Origin: an uncultured bacterium | GTDB taxonomy: Bacteria > CAIJMQ01 | DNA: 11,674 bases | Assembly: GCA_903821905.1 (NCBI GenBank) | Contig: CAIJMQ010000007.1 | Coordinates: 1 to 11,674, forward strand | Reading direction: 5' to 3' | Shown here: one piece after another, positions 1 through 9,504 of the stretch | Numbering within the stretch: the first letter of the stretch is position 1 | Layout of the letters: each line of letters begins with the position of its first letter | The notes under the pieces: generated by a model | What the model saw: only the letters and a program-made list of their open reading frames with translations | Database searches by the model: none | What the model was told of the DNA's origin: nothing | Program-made: the position numbers and the translations under genes

Positions 1-35
1 ACATCATTTTTCTTAAGTGTGCAATTATAAAATAC

Positions 36-65
36 TTGTATAGAAAAAATCATAAATATTATGAT
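36..65 (+). promoter_or_regulatory. possible sigma-70 promoter for the small membrane-protein gene
   Basis: A -35-like TTGTAT (36-41) and a -10-like TATGAT (60-65) are separated by 18 nt. Transcription would start near 72 and give a leader of about 20 nt that contains the ribosome binding site at 76-84. The -35 match is partial and the region is very AT-rich, so this is only a candidate. Confidence 0.3.
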
Positions 66-75
66 AAACTGCATT

Positions 76-84
76 GGGAGGTGG
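76..84 (+). promoter_or_regulatory. ribosome binding site fixing the start at 94
   Basis: GGGAGGTGG lies 9 nt before the ATG at 94. An in-frame upstream ATG at 61 has no such site, and the Shine-Dalgarno itself lies inside that longer reading frame. The start at 94 is therefore preferred, which shortens the product from 72 to 61 residues. Confidence 0.75.
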
Positions 85-93
85 AAATTTAAT

Positions 94-279
94 ATGAAAA
101 GAGAAAATAATGGTAAACCTGGATTTTTGCCACAGTTGACATTATGGAAAATGATACGTTTGGCAATATTCGCAATTTTGACTGCCATTGGCTTTATTTT
201 AAGCCACAATGGATATATAAACAGTTTTGGTTGGGGTTATGCTTTTGGATTAATAGGAATGGCTATTCTGATTGGTTAA
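94..279 (+). CDS. small hydrophobic membrane protein, function unknown
   Basis: I do not recognise this 61-residue product. It begins with a short basic, polar stretch (KRENNGK), then a likely membrane helix at about residues 20-37. A short Gly/Asn/Tyr-rich linker follows, then a second hydrophobic segment at about 46-60 that runs to the very C-terminus. Two membrane passes with both ends in the cytoplasm would fit the positive N-terminus. The strong Shine-Dalgarno nine bases before the ATG supports real translation. It is the only plus-strand gene here and converges on the glmM-like gene, with only 10 nt between the two stop codons. It could be a small-protein family member or the remnant of a larger membrane gene. 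No catalytic motif is visible. Confidence 0.6.
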   Translation: MKRENNGKPGFLPQLTLWKMIRLAIFAILTAIGFILSHNGYINSFGWGYAFGLIGMAILIG

Positions 280-289
280 TGCCCAATTC

Positions 290-1732
290 CTAACTTGATA
301 GTAGAATTTTTAATTGGGAAATGAGAAGGTTCGTTGTTTGTTCATTTTTTGATTCTGCAATTATTCGGATTATAGGTTCGGTATTCGAAGGTCTTATGTG
401 TGCCCATGAACCATCTTCAAATACAATTCTATAACCGTCCTGTGTATCTATATGTTTTATCCTGTCTTTATTCTCCTCAGTGAAGGTAGTCATTTCATCA
501 TCCAGAAATTTGTGTATCTTTTTTTGAGAGATTTTAATTTTTATCTTATCCTTTACCATAAAATATTTTGGAAGTTTATCTTCAAGCTCTTTTATGGAAA
601 AATCACTCCATGCCATATATGCCAGTATTAATGCCATTCCAACAGTAGAATTCCTACCGGCGTTTATATCTTTCAGGATAACACCACCATTGCCTTCTGC
701 CCCAAATGGAAGATTATACTTTTCCATAGCTTTTACAACATTTATCTCCCCTACCCTAGTTCTGGTTACCACAATTCCGTGTTCTTCCCATGATGATGTA
801 GTTGATAGGTTTATTGCAATTTGTTTTATATATTTTGTTTTTGACTGTTCCTGTAATTCTAAAAGGAACTTTCCGCAGAGTCTTGGGGTTAATTCTTCGC
901 TCCAAAGAGGCATTGCCACAAGACGGTCTTGGTCAGGGTCAAAAGCGAATCCTATGTCTAAGTTATGTTTTTTTATGGTGTCTTTAAGCTCAGCAAGGTA
1001 TTGCGGCGAAGGTTCAAGCCGACGTTTACATTTGGAAAGTGCTCCTATATTTATTGAGTAAATATTATTCTCTTCTATACCAATAGCAACAAGAAAACTT
1101 TTGGGGATTTGCAATCCTTCACCGCAACAGGCATCAAGAGCTATTTTGGGCTGTTTTTCTCTGATTTTCGAGAAAATCTCATCACCTTTATTTTTCTCCG
1201 ATGAACACAGGTCTATTACTTTTTTAATCTTTTCTATGACATCTCTGTTATATTCATCAGTACAAGACATTTCAGATGGGAGCTCTCTTATGCTTATTGA
1301 GCTATTTTCTGTCTTACCATTCCATTTATCTTTTATCTTTTGCATAACAGGGGCAGAAAGAATACTTGCACCATCTTTATATGAAGATATGAATTTAAGA
1401 CCGTTCCATTCGATGGGATTATGGCTTGCAGTAACAAATATGCCTCCACTTGCCTTGAAATGTTTTACTGCCCATTCCATAATAGGCAATGTTGTAATTC
1501 CAAGATTAGTAATATTATCTATTTTGTTCTTGTAAAGGGCTGCAAGAATTCCTTTAATGAGTTTATTCCCTGTAGGTTTTATATCTCGTCCAATTATTAT
1601 TTTCAGCGGTCGTCTTTGGGATTCGATATAATTCTTTAAGAATAGATTAGTAGCCGTATATGTTTCTTTTTCCGTAAGGGTTTTACCTACTATTCCTCTT
1701 ATTCCTGAGAGGGAAATTATTAAATCATTCAT
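290..1732 (-). CDS. glmM: alpha-D-phosphohexomutase, probable phosphoglucosamine mutase
   Basis: The product (480 aa) has all four signature loops of the alpha-D-phosphohexomutase superfamily. These are the phosphoserine loop TASHNP (residues 101-106, catalytic Ser103), the metal-binding loop DPDQDR (265-270), the sugar-binding loop AEGNGG (345-350) and the phosphate-binding loop RPSNTEP (447-453). These enzymes move phosphate between C6 and C1 of a hexose in the cytoplasm through a phosphoserine and a bisphosphorylated intermediate. The SGIRGIVG start and the adjacent glmU-like gene favour glucosamine-6-P to glucosamine-1-P conversion. The EGNGG loop, however, differs from the GE(Q/M)SGH type of classic bacterial GlmM, so phosphomannomutase or phosphoglucomutase activity is possible. 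The gene lies 35 nt after the glmU-like gene in the same direction and is probably co-transcribed. No clear Shine-Dalgarno precedes the ATG. Family assignment is firm; substrate is inferred. Confidence 0.85.
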   Translation of the reverse strand: MNDLIISLSGIRGIVGKTLTEKETYTATNLFLKNYIESQRRPLKIIIGRDIKPTGNKLIKGILAALYKNKIDNITNLGITTLPIMEWAVKHFKASGGIFVTASHNPIEWNGLKFISSYKDGASILSAPVMQKIKDKWNGKTENSSISIRELPSEMSCTDEYNRDVIEKIKKVIDLCSSEKNKGDEIFSKIREKQPKIALDACCGEGLQIPKSFLVAIGIEENNIYSINIGALSKCKRRLEPSPQYLAELKDTIKKHNLDIGFAFDPDQDRLVAMPLWSEELTPRLCGKFLLELQEQSKTKYIKQIAINLSTTSSWEEHGIVVTRTRVGEINVVKAMEKYNLPFGAEGNGGVILKDINAGRNSTVGMALILAYMAWSDFSIKELEDKLPKYFMVKDKIKIKISQKKIHKFLDDEMTTFTEENKDRIKHIDTQDGYRIVFEDGSWAHIRPSNTEPIIRIIAESKNEQTTNLLISQLKILLSS

Positions 1733-1767
1733 TTTATACTAAAAAGACAAGAATCTAGTATTTAGGA

Positions 1768-3105
1768 TTAAAGTTCTTCCAAACAATCTGTGCCTTCTTC
1801 TTTGGGAAAAATATATCGTAATGCTTGAATTTGTCCGGTTTTAGATAGTTTCTTTTTTATATGTTTCTTTTCCAAAATACAGCATTCAATATATACATCA
1901 TTATCTATAATACATCCGAATATATAGGTTATTCCTCTTATTGTGACATTCTTGCCTACTTTCACAGGGTATTTATCATTGCCTAGAATTTTTACTCCTT
2001 CACCTATCTTTATACCTTCTTGAAGAATTATATTCCCATCAAGTTCAGAATTTCTACCGATTTTTATGTCTTTATTAAGAATAACTCCACTGTTTAAACG
2101 AGCTCCTTTGCCTATATCTAAATCTACCAGAATACCCTCTTTATCCATTTTGAGTATATTATTAACAACTTCTTCAGCTATAAAGAAATCTTCAGGGTCT
2201 TGGAAAGTTACTATTCCTTTGAGTTGATCATAAACTCTTTGACGTGCAATCTTGTCCATTTCTTTAAGTGTAGCTCTATCGTTAAATCCTAAGAGCGAAC
2301 TTGAATCTTCAATCATTTGGGAGCCAACATTAAGATTTCGGTTGTTAAAAATTCTTACTATGTCAGTCAAATAGTATTCTTTCTGGATATTATCTGACTT
2401 TAAATATGGCATACATTCTCTAAGTGGTCTAGTTTTGAATGCATAAATCCCAGAGTTAAATTCTTCCATCTTGAGAAGTTCTTCTCTTGTAAATGACAGT
2501 GCTTTGCCTTCATGTACAATTTTGTAAATACCTTTAAGCCCAGCAATATCTTTATATTCTTTTATCTCAATCACCTCTTCTTTTTTTCTATCTTTAATGA
2601 CTCTACCATAATGGTTTTTTGTTACTTCTCCAGTATATTTACCGGTAAGAACTATCATATCGTAATTTGAGTTTTCAAATTTTGCTTTTAAGTTCTGTAT
2701 TATATCTTCAGTTATTAATCCTGCATCAGCTGGGAAAATATAAACAACACCTTTAAATTTCTTATCTATCGCTTCTAAAGCAACTTTTACAGCATCACCT
2801 GTGCCATTTTGTTCTTTCTGATAGACAAAGCAAGTGTTTTTCTTCTTCCCAATAGTTTTTACAACCTCCTCCGCCTTTATACCAACAACTATTATCTGAT
2901 TAGGACTAAAAATACCTTTTTGTGCTGTTTTTGACACCTTTATTACGGTTGGGACACCCCATATTTCGTAGAGAACTTTTGAGGTAGATGACTTTATTCT
3001 TTTACCATGTCCTGCTGCAAGAATAATTGATATATGAGGGATTCTATAGTTAAGACTAGATGAGTATTCTCGGATTAAGGAACTAATACTATACTTTTGA
3101 TTCAT
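1768..3105 (-). CDS. GlmU-like sugar-1-phosphate nucleotidyltransferase with shortened C-terminal domain
   Basis: The 445-residue product resembles the uridylyltransferase half of GlmU, which makes UDP-GlcNAc from UTP and GlcNAc-1-P. Visible are the nucleotide loop LAAGHGKR (29-36) with the downstream SKVL lysine (residue 43), QKEQNGTGDA (96-105), the Mg-binding Asp in PADAG (residue 127), HYGRV (165-169), FNSGI (216-220), QKEYYLTD (241-248) and GFNDR (273-277). From about residue 325, hexapeptide repeats indicate a left-handed beta-helix (DIGKGARL, DIKIGRNS, GIKIGEGV, PVKVGKNV). This helix is short. The acetyltransferase landmarks of GlmU (NFVE-K, the GHLTYLGD histidine segment and GAGT-CNYDG) are absent, and the protein ends in a charged tail. 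An extra segment of about 20 residues precedes FNSGI, and about 24 residues precede the Rossmann core. The ATG is the only usable start in that stretch and has no Shine-Dalgarno. The glmM-like gene follows 35 nt later. Nucleotide and sugar specificity are inferred. Confidence 0.8.
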   Translation of the reverse strand: MNQKYSISSLIREYSSSLNYRIPHISIILAAGHGKRIKSSTSKVLYEIWGVPTVIKVSKTAQKGIFSPNQIIVVGIKAEEVVKTIGKKKNTCFVYQKEQNGTGDAVKVALEAIDKKFKGVVYIFPADAGLITEDIIQNLKAKFENSNYDMIVLTGKYTGEVTKNHYGRVIKDRKKEEVIEIKEYKDIAGLKGIYKIVHEGKALSFTREELLKMEEFNSGIYAFKTRPLRECMPYLKSDNIQKEYYLTDIVRIFNNRNLNVGSQMIEDSSSLLGFNDRATLKEMDKIARQRVYDQLKGIVTFQDPEDFFIAEEVVNNILKMDKEGILVDLDIGKGARLNSGVILNKDIKIGRNSELDGNIILQEGIKIGEGVKILGNDKYPVKVGKNVTIRGITYIFGCIIDNDVYIECCILEKKHIKKKLSKTGQIQALRYIFPKEEGTDCLEEL

Positions 3106-3115
3106 ATTGCTTTAA

Positions 3116-3121
3116 ATTATA
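3116..3121 (-). promoter_or_regulatory. extended -10 promoter of the glmU-like gene
   Basis: On the minus strand, TGTTATAAT provides a perfect TATAAT (3121 to 3116) with an upstream TGn extension. No good -35 is seen 16-18 nt upstream, which is common for extended -10 promoters. The hexamer ends 10 nt before the ATG, so transcription starting about 7 nt downstream would leave a leader of only about 4 nt. It lies just past the groEL terminator, consistent with an independent unit. Confidence 0.55.
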
Positions 3122-3153
3122 ACAAAAATAAAATTAATGTGCTCATATAAAAC

Positions 3154-3183
3154 AACCCCGGCCTCTAAAATGAGACCGGGGTT
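3154..3183 (-). terminator. intrinsic terminator of groES-groEL
   Basis: A 12-bp stem with one C·A mismatch and a 6-nt loop (arms AACCCCGGCCTC at 3154-3165 and GAGACCGGGGTT at 3172-3183) lies about 40 nt after the groEL stop. On the minus strand the hairpin is followed by GTTTTAT. The GC-rich stem stands out in this AT-rich DNA. The T tract is short, but the position between groEL and a new promoter supports the call. Confidence 0.85.
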
Positions 3184-3220
3184 CATAAGCGTTATATTTT
3201 TAATGTACGCAGGGGTTACC

Positions 3221-5183
<1,963 letters not shown>

Positions 5184-5248
5184 AATATAAACCTCCTTAT
5201 TTGTTTTTATTTAATTTTTCAATTAATATTTTTCTATTTGAGGGCATC

Positions 5249-5276
5249 ATTATAACAGTATTTTTGAAATTTACAA
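5249..5276 (-). promoter_or_regulatory. sigma-70-type promoter of groES-groEL
   Basis: On the minus strand, -35 TTGTAA (5276-5271) and -10 TATAAT (5254-5249) are 16 nt apart, and a TGn extension gives TGTTATAAT. A start near 5242 would give a leader of about 60 nt that ends with the strong ribosome binding site of groES. No sigma-32-type (CTTGAA/CCCCAT) or CIRCE elements are seen here. Confidence 0.7.
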
Positions 5277-5302
5277 TAAGTGTTTGTAATACTTCCTGTG
5301 TC

Positions 5303-5323
5303 TTTAGAGTAAATTTCTCTAAA
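5303..5323. repeat. inverted repeat upstream of the groES promoter
   Basis: TTTAGAG (5303-5309) and CTCTAAA (5317-5323) form a perfect 7-bp inverted repeat with a 7-nt spacer. It lies about 26 nt beyond the groES -35 element and about 30 nt after the htrA stop. No T tract follows on the minus strand, so it does not look like a terminator. It may be an operator for groES, or coincidence in AT-rich DNA. Confidence 0.35.
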
Positions 5324-5351
5324 TTTATATTTCACATTAAGAATATCTGTT

Positions 5352-6839
5352 TTATTTCACTTGTATTCGAGTTGTAAATCTCCAATGACGCCCCATATAT
5401 GACCTTACACAACTAAATTCCACACTATTCTTCTCTTGTATTTTTTCTATTACTTTTCTGTAGTCGTCAATATTATTAACTGCATATCCGTTTATTTCTG
5501 TAATTAAGTCTCCTGCCTGAAGTTCTGCACGTTCGGCTAAAGAACCAGGTTGGATTTTAGTAATTATCACACCCTTTTGTCCTTTAAGGTCATATTGTCC
5601 AGCCAACTCATCATTGAGTTCTTTTACTTCAAGGCCTAATTTCTCTTGTGATTCTGTCGCGTCTTTTTTCCCTGCATCAGCAGTAAGCGTTTGTTTTTCA
5701 GTAATCTTAACCTTCTTGGAAATTTCCTTATCTCTGCGGAGAACAGTGATTTCCACTTCCGTATCAGGAACCAATCCAGCTATAAACTGCATTAATTGTT
5801 TAGTCGTATCTATCTTATTGGTAATATTTATCTCTTTACCATCTTTATCAAATTGCTTGCCATCAACCTTCAATATTATGTCATTACTGTTAATCCCAGC
5901 TTTATCAGCGGGAGAACCAACCTCTACTTGGCGTACTACAACACCCTTAGTTTGTTTTAATTCAAGGTCCTTAGCAAGCTTTTCATTGAGGTCTTGAATA
6001 CTAACGCCAAGCCATCCTCGTGTAATTTTGCCTTTATCAATTAATTGGTCCATAATTTTTCTAGCCATATTTATTGGAATTGCAAAACCTACTCCCATAC
6101 TCGCACCGCTTTTGGAAAAAATAGCTGTATTTATCCCAATAACTTCTCCATCCAGGTTAACAAGAGGGCCACCGCTGTTTCCTGGATTAATGGAAGCATC
6201 AGTTTGAATAAAATCTTCATACTGAGCAATTCCTATATTACTTCTTCCAACAGCAGAGATGATACCTGCAGTAACTGTATGCTGTAGTCCAAAAGGATTA
6301 CCTATAGCAAGAACCCATTCTCCCACTTTTACCTTATCTGAATCTCCAAGTGTTGCTTTTGGTAAATCTTTTGCATCTATTTTAATTACTGCAACATCTG
6401 TCTCAGGATCCCTACCTTTAATTTCAGCATCAAGTTCTCTTTTATCCGAAAGAATAACTTTAATTTTATCTGCATTTTCTACAACATGGTTGTTTGTTAA
6501 TATGTAACCGTCACTGGTTACAATTACACCGCTTCCAAGTTCTGGTATTTCTCTTTCTTCCGGAGCATTATATTGAGGGAAAAAATCCGGGCCAAAACGT
6601 CGTCTGAGTTCATCAAAAAAAGGATCATTTCCAAAGGGAGATAATCCTTGCTGTGAAACTCCAATTTTTACAGTTGATATAACACTTACTACAGAAGGAT
6701 TGACCTTATCACTTATTGATGAGAAAGCATTTGAAAGTTGTCGGAGTGAATCTAAGTCTTCTGCTTTAATTACGGTTAAAAAAGAAAATAAAAGTATCAA
6801 ACTTATAGAAAATCTTATCAGAAAAAATCTACTTTTCAT
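5352..6839 (-). CDS. htrA: periplasmic serine protease/chaperone of the DegP/HtrA family
   Basis: The 495-residue product starts with a signal peptide (basic MKSRFFLIRF, a hydrophobic stretch to about residue 24, likely cleavage after KA). The mature part would act in the periplasm, degrading or holding misfolded envelope proteins. The trypsin-like domain has the complete triad: His118 in TNNHVV, Asp148 in PETDVAV and Ser222 in GNSGGPL. A Phe-rich activation loop (about 66-95) precedes it, as in DegP/DegQ. Two PDZ domains follow, at about 275-380 (starting at RGWLGVSIQDL) and 400-485 (LGLEVKEL onward). The first carries an insertion around DGKEINITNKID. The ATG is one base after the grpE stop, and its AAAGGAG (6 nt spacing) lies inside the end of grpE, implying translational coupling. 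It is the last gene of the dnaK operon, so the operon links cytoplasmic and periplasmic protein quality control. Confidence 0.95.
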   Translation of the reverse strand: MKSRFFLIRFSISLILLFSFLTVIKAEDLDSLRQLSNAFSSISDKVNPSVVSVISTVKIGVSQQGLSPFGNDPFFDELRRRFGPDFFPQYNAPEEREIPELGSGVIVTSDGYILTNNHVVENADKIKVILSDKRELDAEIKGRDPETDVAVIKIDAKDLPKATLGDSDKVKVGEWVLAIGNPFGLQHTVTAGIISAVGRSNIGIAQYEDFIQTDASINPGNSGGPLVNLDGEVIGINTAIFSKSGASMGVGFAIPINMARKIMDQLIDKGKITRGWLGVSIQDLNEKLAKDLELKQTKGVVVRQVEVGSPADKAGINSNDIILKVDGKQFDKDGKEINITNKIDTTKQLMQFIAGLVPDTEVEITVLRRDKEISKKVKITEKQTLTADAGKKDATESQEKLGLEVKELNDELAGQYDLKGQKGVIITKIQPGSLAERAELQAGDLITEINGYAVNNIDDYRKVIEKIQEKNSVEFSCVRSYMGRHWRFTTRIQVK

Positions 6840-6840
6840 T

Positions 6841-7419
6841 TTATTCTCCTTTCAACATCTTTGGTTCTTCTGTTTTTTCAGAATCGGAAATTTTTACTTT
6901 AGCGGGACGTAAGAGTCTATTATGGAAAGTATATCCCGGCAATATCTCTTCTACCACTATATGCTTATTACTTTTACTTTTCTCCTCCTTGCTATGTTTT
7001 TTATTTACCACTTCCAATGCTTCATGAAGGTTGGGATCATAATTTTTCCCCAAAGCTTCAATTGGTTTAACACCGTGTTGATTCAATAGGTTTTTTAGTT
7101 CTTTGTATATCATCTCTACACCTTGCTTGAGAGTATTATTGGGATTGGAATTGGAATTCTCTATATGGCTAAGTGCTCTCTCAAAATTATCCACTATGCT
7201 TAACAACTGATAAAGAACGTTCTCAAGAGAAAACCTCTTTGTTTCTTCTAATTGTTTCTCGCTTCTTTTACGGTAATTTTCCAGTTCTGCCAATGATCTT
7301 TTCCACTTGTCAATATATTCTTCTTTTTCTTTGGTCAAAGCAGATATCTGGTCATCTTTTTCCTGAACAAGTTCTGTTATTTCTTTTTTTGCTTTACTTT
7401 CAGATTGTGTTTTATCCAT
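6841..7419 (-). CDS. grpE: DnaK nucleotide exchange factor GrpE
   Basis: This 192-residue protein has the GrpE plan. A long charged N-terminal coiled coil (about residues 5-70) includes WKRSLAELENYRKRSEKQ, followed by a helical dimer region (NVLYQLLSIVDNFERAL). A C-terminal beta-wing contains GVKPIEALGKNYDPNLHEAL and ends in EEILPGYTFHNRLLRPAKVKIS. GrpE dimers release ADP from DnaK in the cytoplasm and can act as a heat sensor. The ATG lies 2 nt after the dnaK stop without a good Shine-Dalgarno, so translation probably depends on ribosomes finishing dnaK. The order dnaK-grpE is the reverse of the common grpE-dnaK order, and no dnaJ follows. Confidence 0.97.
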   Translation of the reverse strand: MDKTQSESKAKKEITELVQEKDDQISALTKEKEEYIDKWKRSLAELENYRKRSEKQLEETKRFSLENVLYQLLSIVDNFERALSHIENSNSNPNNTLKQGVEMIYKELKNLLNQHGVKPIEALGKNYDPNLHEALEVVNKKHSKEEKSKSNKHIVVEEILPGYTFHNRLLRPAKVKISDSEKTEEPKMLKGE

Positions 7420-7421
7420 CT

Positions 7422-9359
7422 TTAATTCTCATCTTCAACTTTATAATCTGCATCAACTACATCTTCTCCACCGGTTTTATTGCTACCACGTTGTTTAGAT
7501 TGTCTTGTTCCCTGTCCTGTCTGCTGAGAACCTTGACCTGCATTCCCTTGTCCTTGAGCTGTAGTCTGTTGATAAAGTTCAGAAGAAACCGAATACCAAG
7601 TTTGATTCAAATTTTCCGTAGCTTTATTAATCTCTGTTGTATCATCTTTATCTATGACATCTTTTACCTGCTTTATTGCATCCTCTATTTTTTTCTGTTG
7701 CTCTGGTTTGATTTTATCTTTATTCTCTTTTAGCATTTTTTCTGATTGATAAATGGCAGTATCTGCTTTGTTTCTTGTTTCTGCTTTTTCTTTTTTCTTC
7801 TTATCTTCTTCAGCATAATTTTCTGAATCTTTTATAAGTCGCTCTTTCTCATTTTCAGAAAGTCCGCCCGAAGCTTGTATCTTTATACTTTGCTCTTTAC
7901 CTGTAGCTCTATCTTTTGCAGAAACATTTAATATACCGTTTGCATCTATATCAAATGTAACTTCAACTTGTGGTATTCCTCTTGGGGCAGGAGGTATACC
8001 AACAAGTTGGAATCTGCCTATAGTTTTATTGTCCATAGCCATTTCTCTTTCACCTTGTAATACATGAACTTCTACAGATGTCTGGCTATCTACTGCTGTA
8101 GTAAAAATTTCACTCTTTCTTGTCGGAATAGTTGTATTTCTTTGAATAAGAGGGGTCCTTACACCACCCAAAGTTTCTATACCAAGAGTCAGAGGAGTTA
8201 CATCTAATAGTAAAATATCTTTTACTTCACCTTTTAGAACACCTGCTTGAATAGCTGCCCCTACGGCTACTACTTCATCGGGATTAACTCCTTTATGTGG
8301 TTCTCTTTTAAATAGGTTCTTTACCACCTCTTGAACCTTTGGCATTCTTGTTTGTCCACCAACGAGAATTACTTCATTTATATCTTCAGGTTTTAATTTA
8401 GCATCTGATAATGCCCGTTTACATGGTGCAATTGATTTTTCTATAAGGTCATCTACCAATTTCTCTAATTGTGCACGTGTAAGTTTAATATTGAAGTGTT
8501 TGGGACCGGTAGCATCTGCTGTAATGAATGGCAGATTTATTTCTGTCTCTAAAGAAGTAGATAATTCACACTTAGCTTTTTCTGCTGCTTCTTTTAATCT
8601 TTGCAGTGCCATAGGGTCTTTACGTAGATCTATACCATTGTTTTTCTTGAATTCATTAGCTAACCAATCCATAATTTTCTGATCAAAGTTATCTCCTCCT
8701 AAATGAGTATCACCATTAGTTGCTTTTACTTCAAAAACTCCTTCTCCTATTTCAAGAATGGAAACATCAAATGTTCCTCCTCCCAGGTCATATACAGCTA
8801 TAGTTTCTGCTTTTTTCTTATCTAAACCATAGGCTAACGAAGCTGCTGTAGGTTCATTTATTATTCTTAATACTTCTAATCCCGCAATCTTTCCAGCATC
8901 TTTAGTTGCCTGTCTCTGGGAATCGTTGAAATAAGCTGGCACCGTGATTACTGCCTGGGTAACTTTTTCGCCGAGATAACTTTCAGCGTCTTGTTTAAGT
9001 TTTTGAAGTATCATCGCAGAGATTTCTGCAGGTTTATATTGTTCACCATTAAGAATTGCCACTGCATTGCCATCAGTATCTTTTTCTACCTTATAACCTA
9101 CAATATCAATCTCTTTGGGAACTTCAGTGTATTTTCTTCCCATAAATCTTTTTATTGAGGTAATAGTGTTTTCCGGATTGATAATTGCCTGTCTTTTTGC
9201 TGAAGTTCCTACAAGTCTTTCTCCCGATTTGGTAATTGCAACTACAGACGGTGTAGTTCTTCCGCCTTCCACATTGGAAATTACTGTTGGCTTTCCACCT
9301 TCCATAATTGCCATACACGAATTTGTCGTTCCTAAATCTATTCCAATTACTTTTGACAT
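7422..9359 (-). CDS. dnaK: chaperone DnaK (Hsp70)
   Basis: The 645-residue product is a complete Hsp70. The ATPase domain shows GIDLGTTNS (6-14), Lys70 in [19 protein letters not shown] (167-180), [11 protein letters not shown] (190-200), [10 protein letters not shown] (331-340) and [16 protein letters not shown]. The conserved linker and start of the substrate-binding domain follow ([13 protein letters not shown], from 381), then the lid and a Gln/Gly-rich low-complexity stretch (about 598-630). It ends in [13 protein letters not shown], close to the usual EEVVDADY-type terminus. The insert at about 80-105 is typical of Gram-negative DnaK. It binds hydrophobic segments in unfolded cytoplasmic proteins in an ATP cycle with GrpE and a DnaJ not encoded here. 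The start has AAAGGAGG with 10 nt spacing. It is the first gene of the dnaK-grpE-htrA operon, behind a sigma-54-type promoter at 9402-9418. Confidence 0.98.
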   Translation of the reverse strand: MSKVIGIDLGTTNSCMAIMEGGKPTVISNVEGGRTTPSVVAITKSGERLVGTSAKRQAIINPENTITSIKRFMGRKYTEVPKEIDIVGYKVEKDTDGNAVAILNGEQYKPAEISAMILQKLKQDAESYLGEKVTQAVITVPAYFNDSQRQATKDAGKIAGLEVLRIINEPTAASLAYGLDKKKAETIAVYDLGGGTFDVSILEIGEGVFEVKATNGDTHLGGDNFDQKIMDWLANEFKKNNGIDLRKDPMALQRLKEAAEKAKCELSTSLETEINLPFITADATGPKHFNIKLTRAQLEKLVDDLIEKSIAPCKRALSDAKLKPEDINEVILVGGQTRMPKVQEVVKNLFKREPHKGVNPDEVVAVGAAIQAGVLKGEVKDILLLDVTPLTLGIETLGGVRTPLIQRNTTIPTRKSEIFTTAVDSQTSVEVHVLQGEREMAMDNKTIGRFQLVGIPPAPRGIPQVEVTFDIDANGILNVSAKDRATGKEQSIKIQASGGLSENEKERLIKDSENYAEEDKKKKEKAETRNKADTAIYQSEKMLKENKDKIKPEQQKKIEDAIKQVKDVIDKDDTTEINKATENLNQTWYSVSSELYQQTTAQGQGNAGQGSQQTGQGTRQSKQRGSNKTGGEDVVDADYKVEDEN

Positions 9360-9401
9360 AAGATTCTAGCCTCCTTTCAAAAAACTTTTACATAAATAAT
9401 A

Positions 9402-9418
9402 TGCAATATCTATGCCAA
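9402..9418 (-). promoter_or_regulatory. sigma-54 (-24/-12) promoter of dnaK-grpE-htrA
   Basis: The minus strand reads TTGGCATAGATATTGCA. Against the consensus YTGGCACGNNNNTTGCW it matches every defined position except the CG pair after TGGCA. The GG and GC doublets are exactly 10 nt apart, the strict requirement of sigma-54. The predicted start is near 9391, giving a leader of about 32 nt that contains the dnaK ribosome binding site. The next two genes upstream include a sigma-54 activator. No equally good sigma-70 or sigma-32 promoter or CIRCE element was found in the 248-nt gap. Assignment is by sequence match only. Confidence 0.65.
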
Positions 9419-9504
9419 ATTGAGTATGTTTTACTTGGAATGTAATACCTGAAGACAATATACTCCAAAATAAAACTTACTGTTTTTATCTCAACTTAGC
9501 TTAA

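Noticed and set aside
61-93. ATG at 61 as the start of the small membrane protein
   Set aside because: No ribosome binding site precedes it and the strong site at 76-84 serves the ATG at 94.
282-318. CCCAATT / AATTGGG inverted repeat between the convergent genes as a bidirectional terminator
   Set aside because: The 7-bp arms are separated by 23 nt and no T tract follows on either strand; part of it lies inside the glmM-like coding sequence.
594-1061. 155-codon plus-strand open frame inside the glmM-like gene
   Set aside because: It is antisense to a well-conserved enzyme, has no recognisable domain or ribosome binding site, and is explained by the opposite-strand coding frame. Similar antisense frames inside groEL, htrA, grpE and dnaK were dropped for the same reason.
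5211-5226. TTAATT-N4-AATTAA hairpin in the groES leader as an RNA thermometer
   Set aside because: The stem is six A-U pairs only and does not include the ribosome binding site at 5191-5199, so it cannot obviously control translation.
5184-5351. CIRCE operator or sigma-32 promoter before groES
   Set aside because: No TTAGCACTC-N9-GAGTGCTAA and no CTTGAA/CCCCAT pair was found on reading the gap; the same holds for the gap before dnaK.
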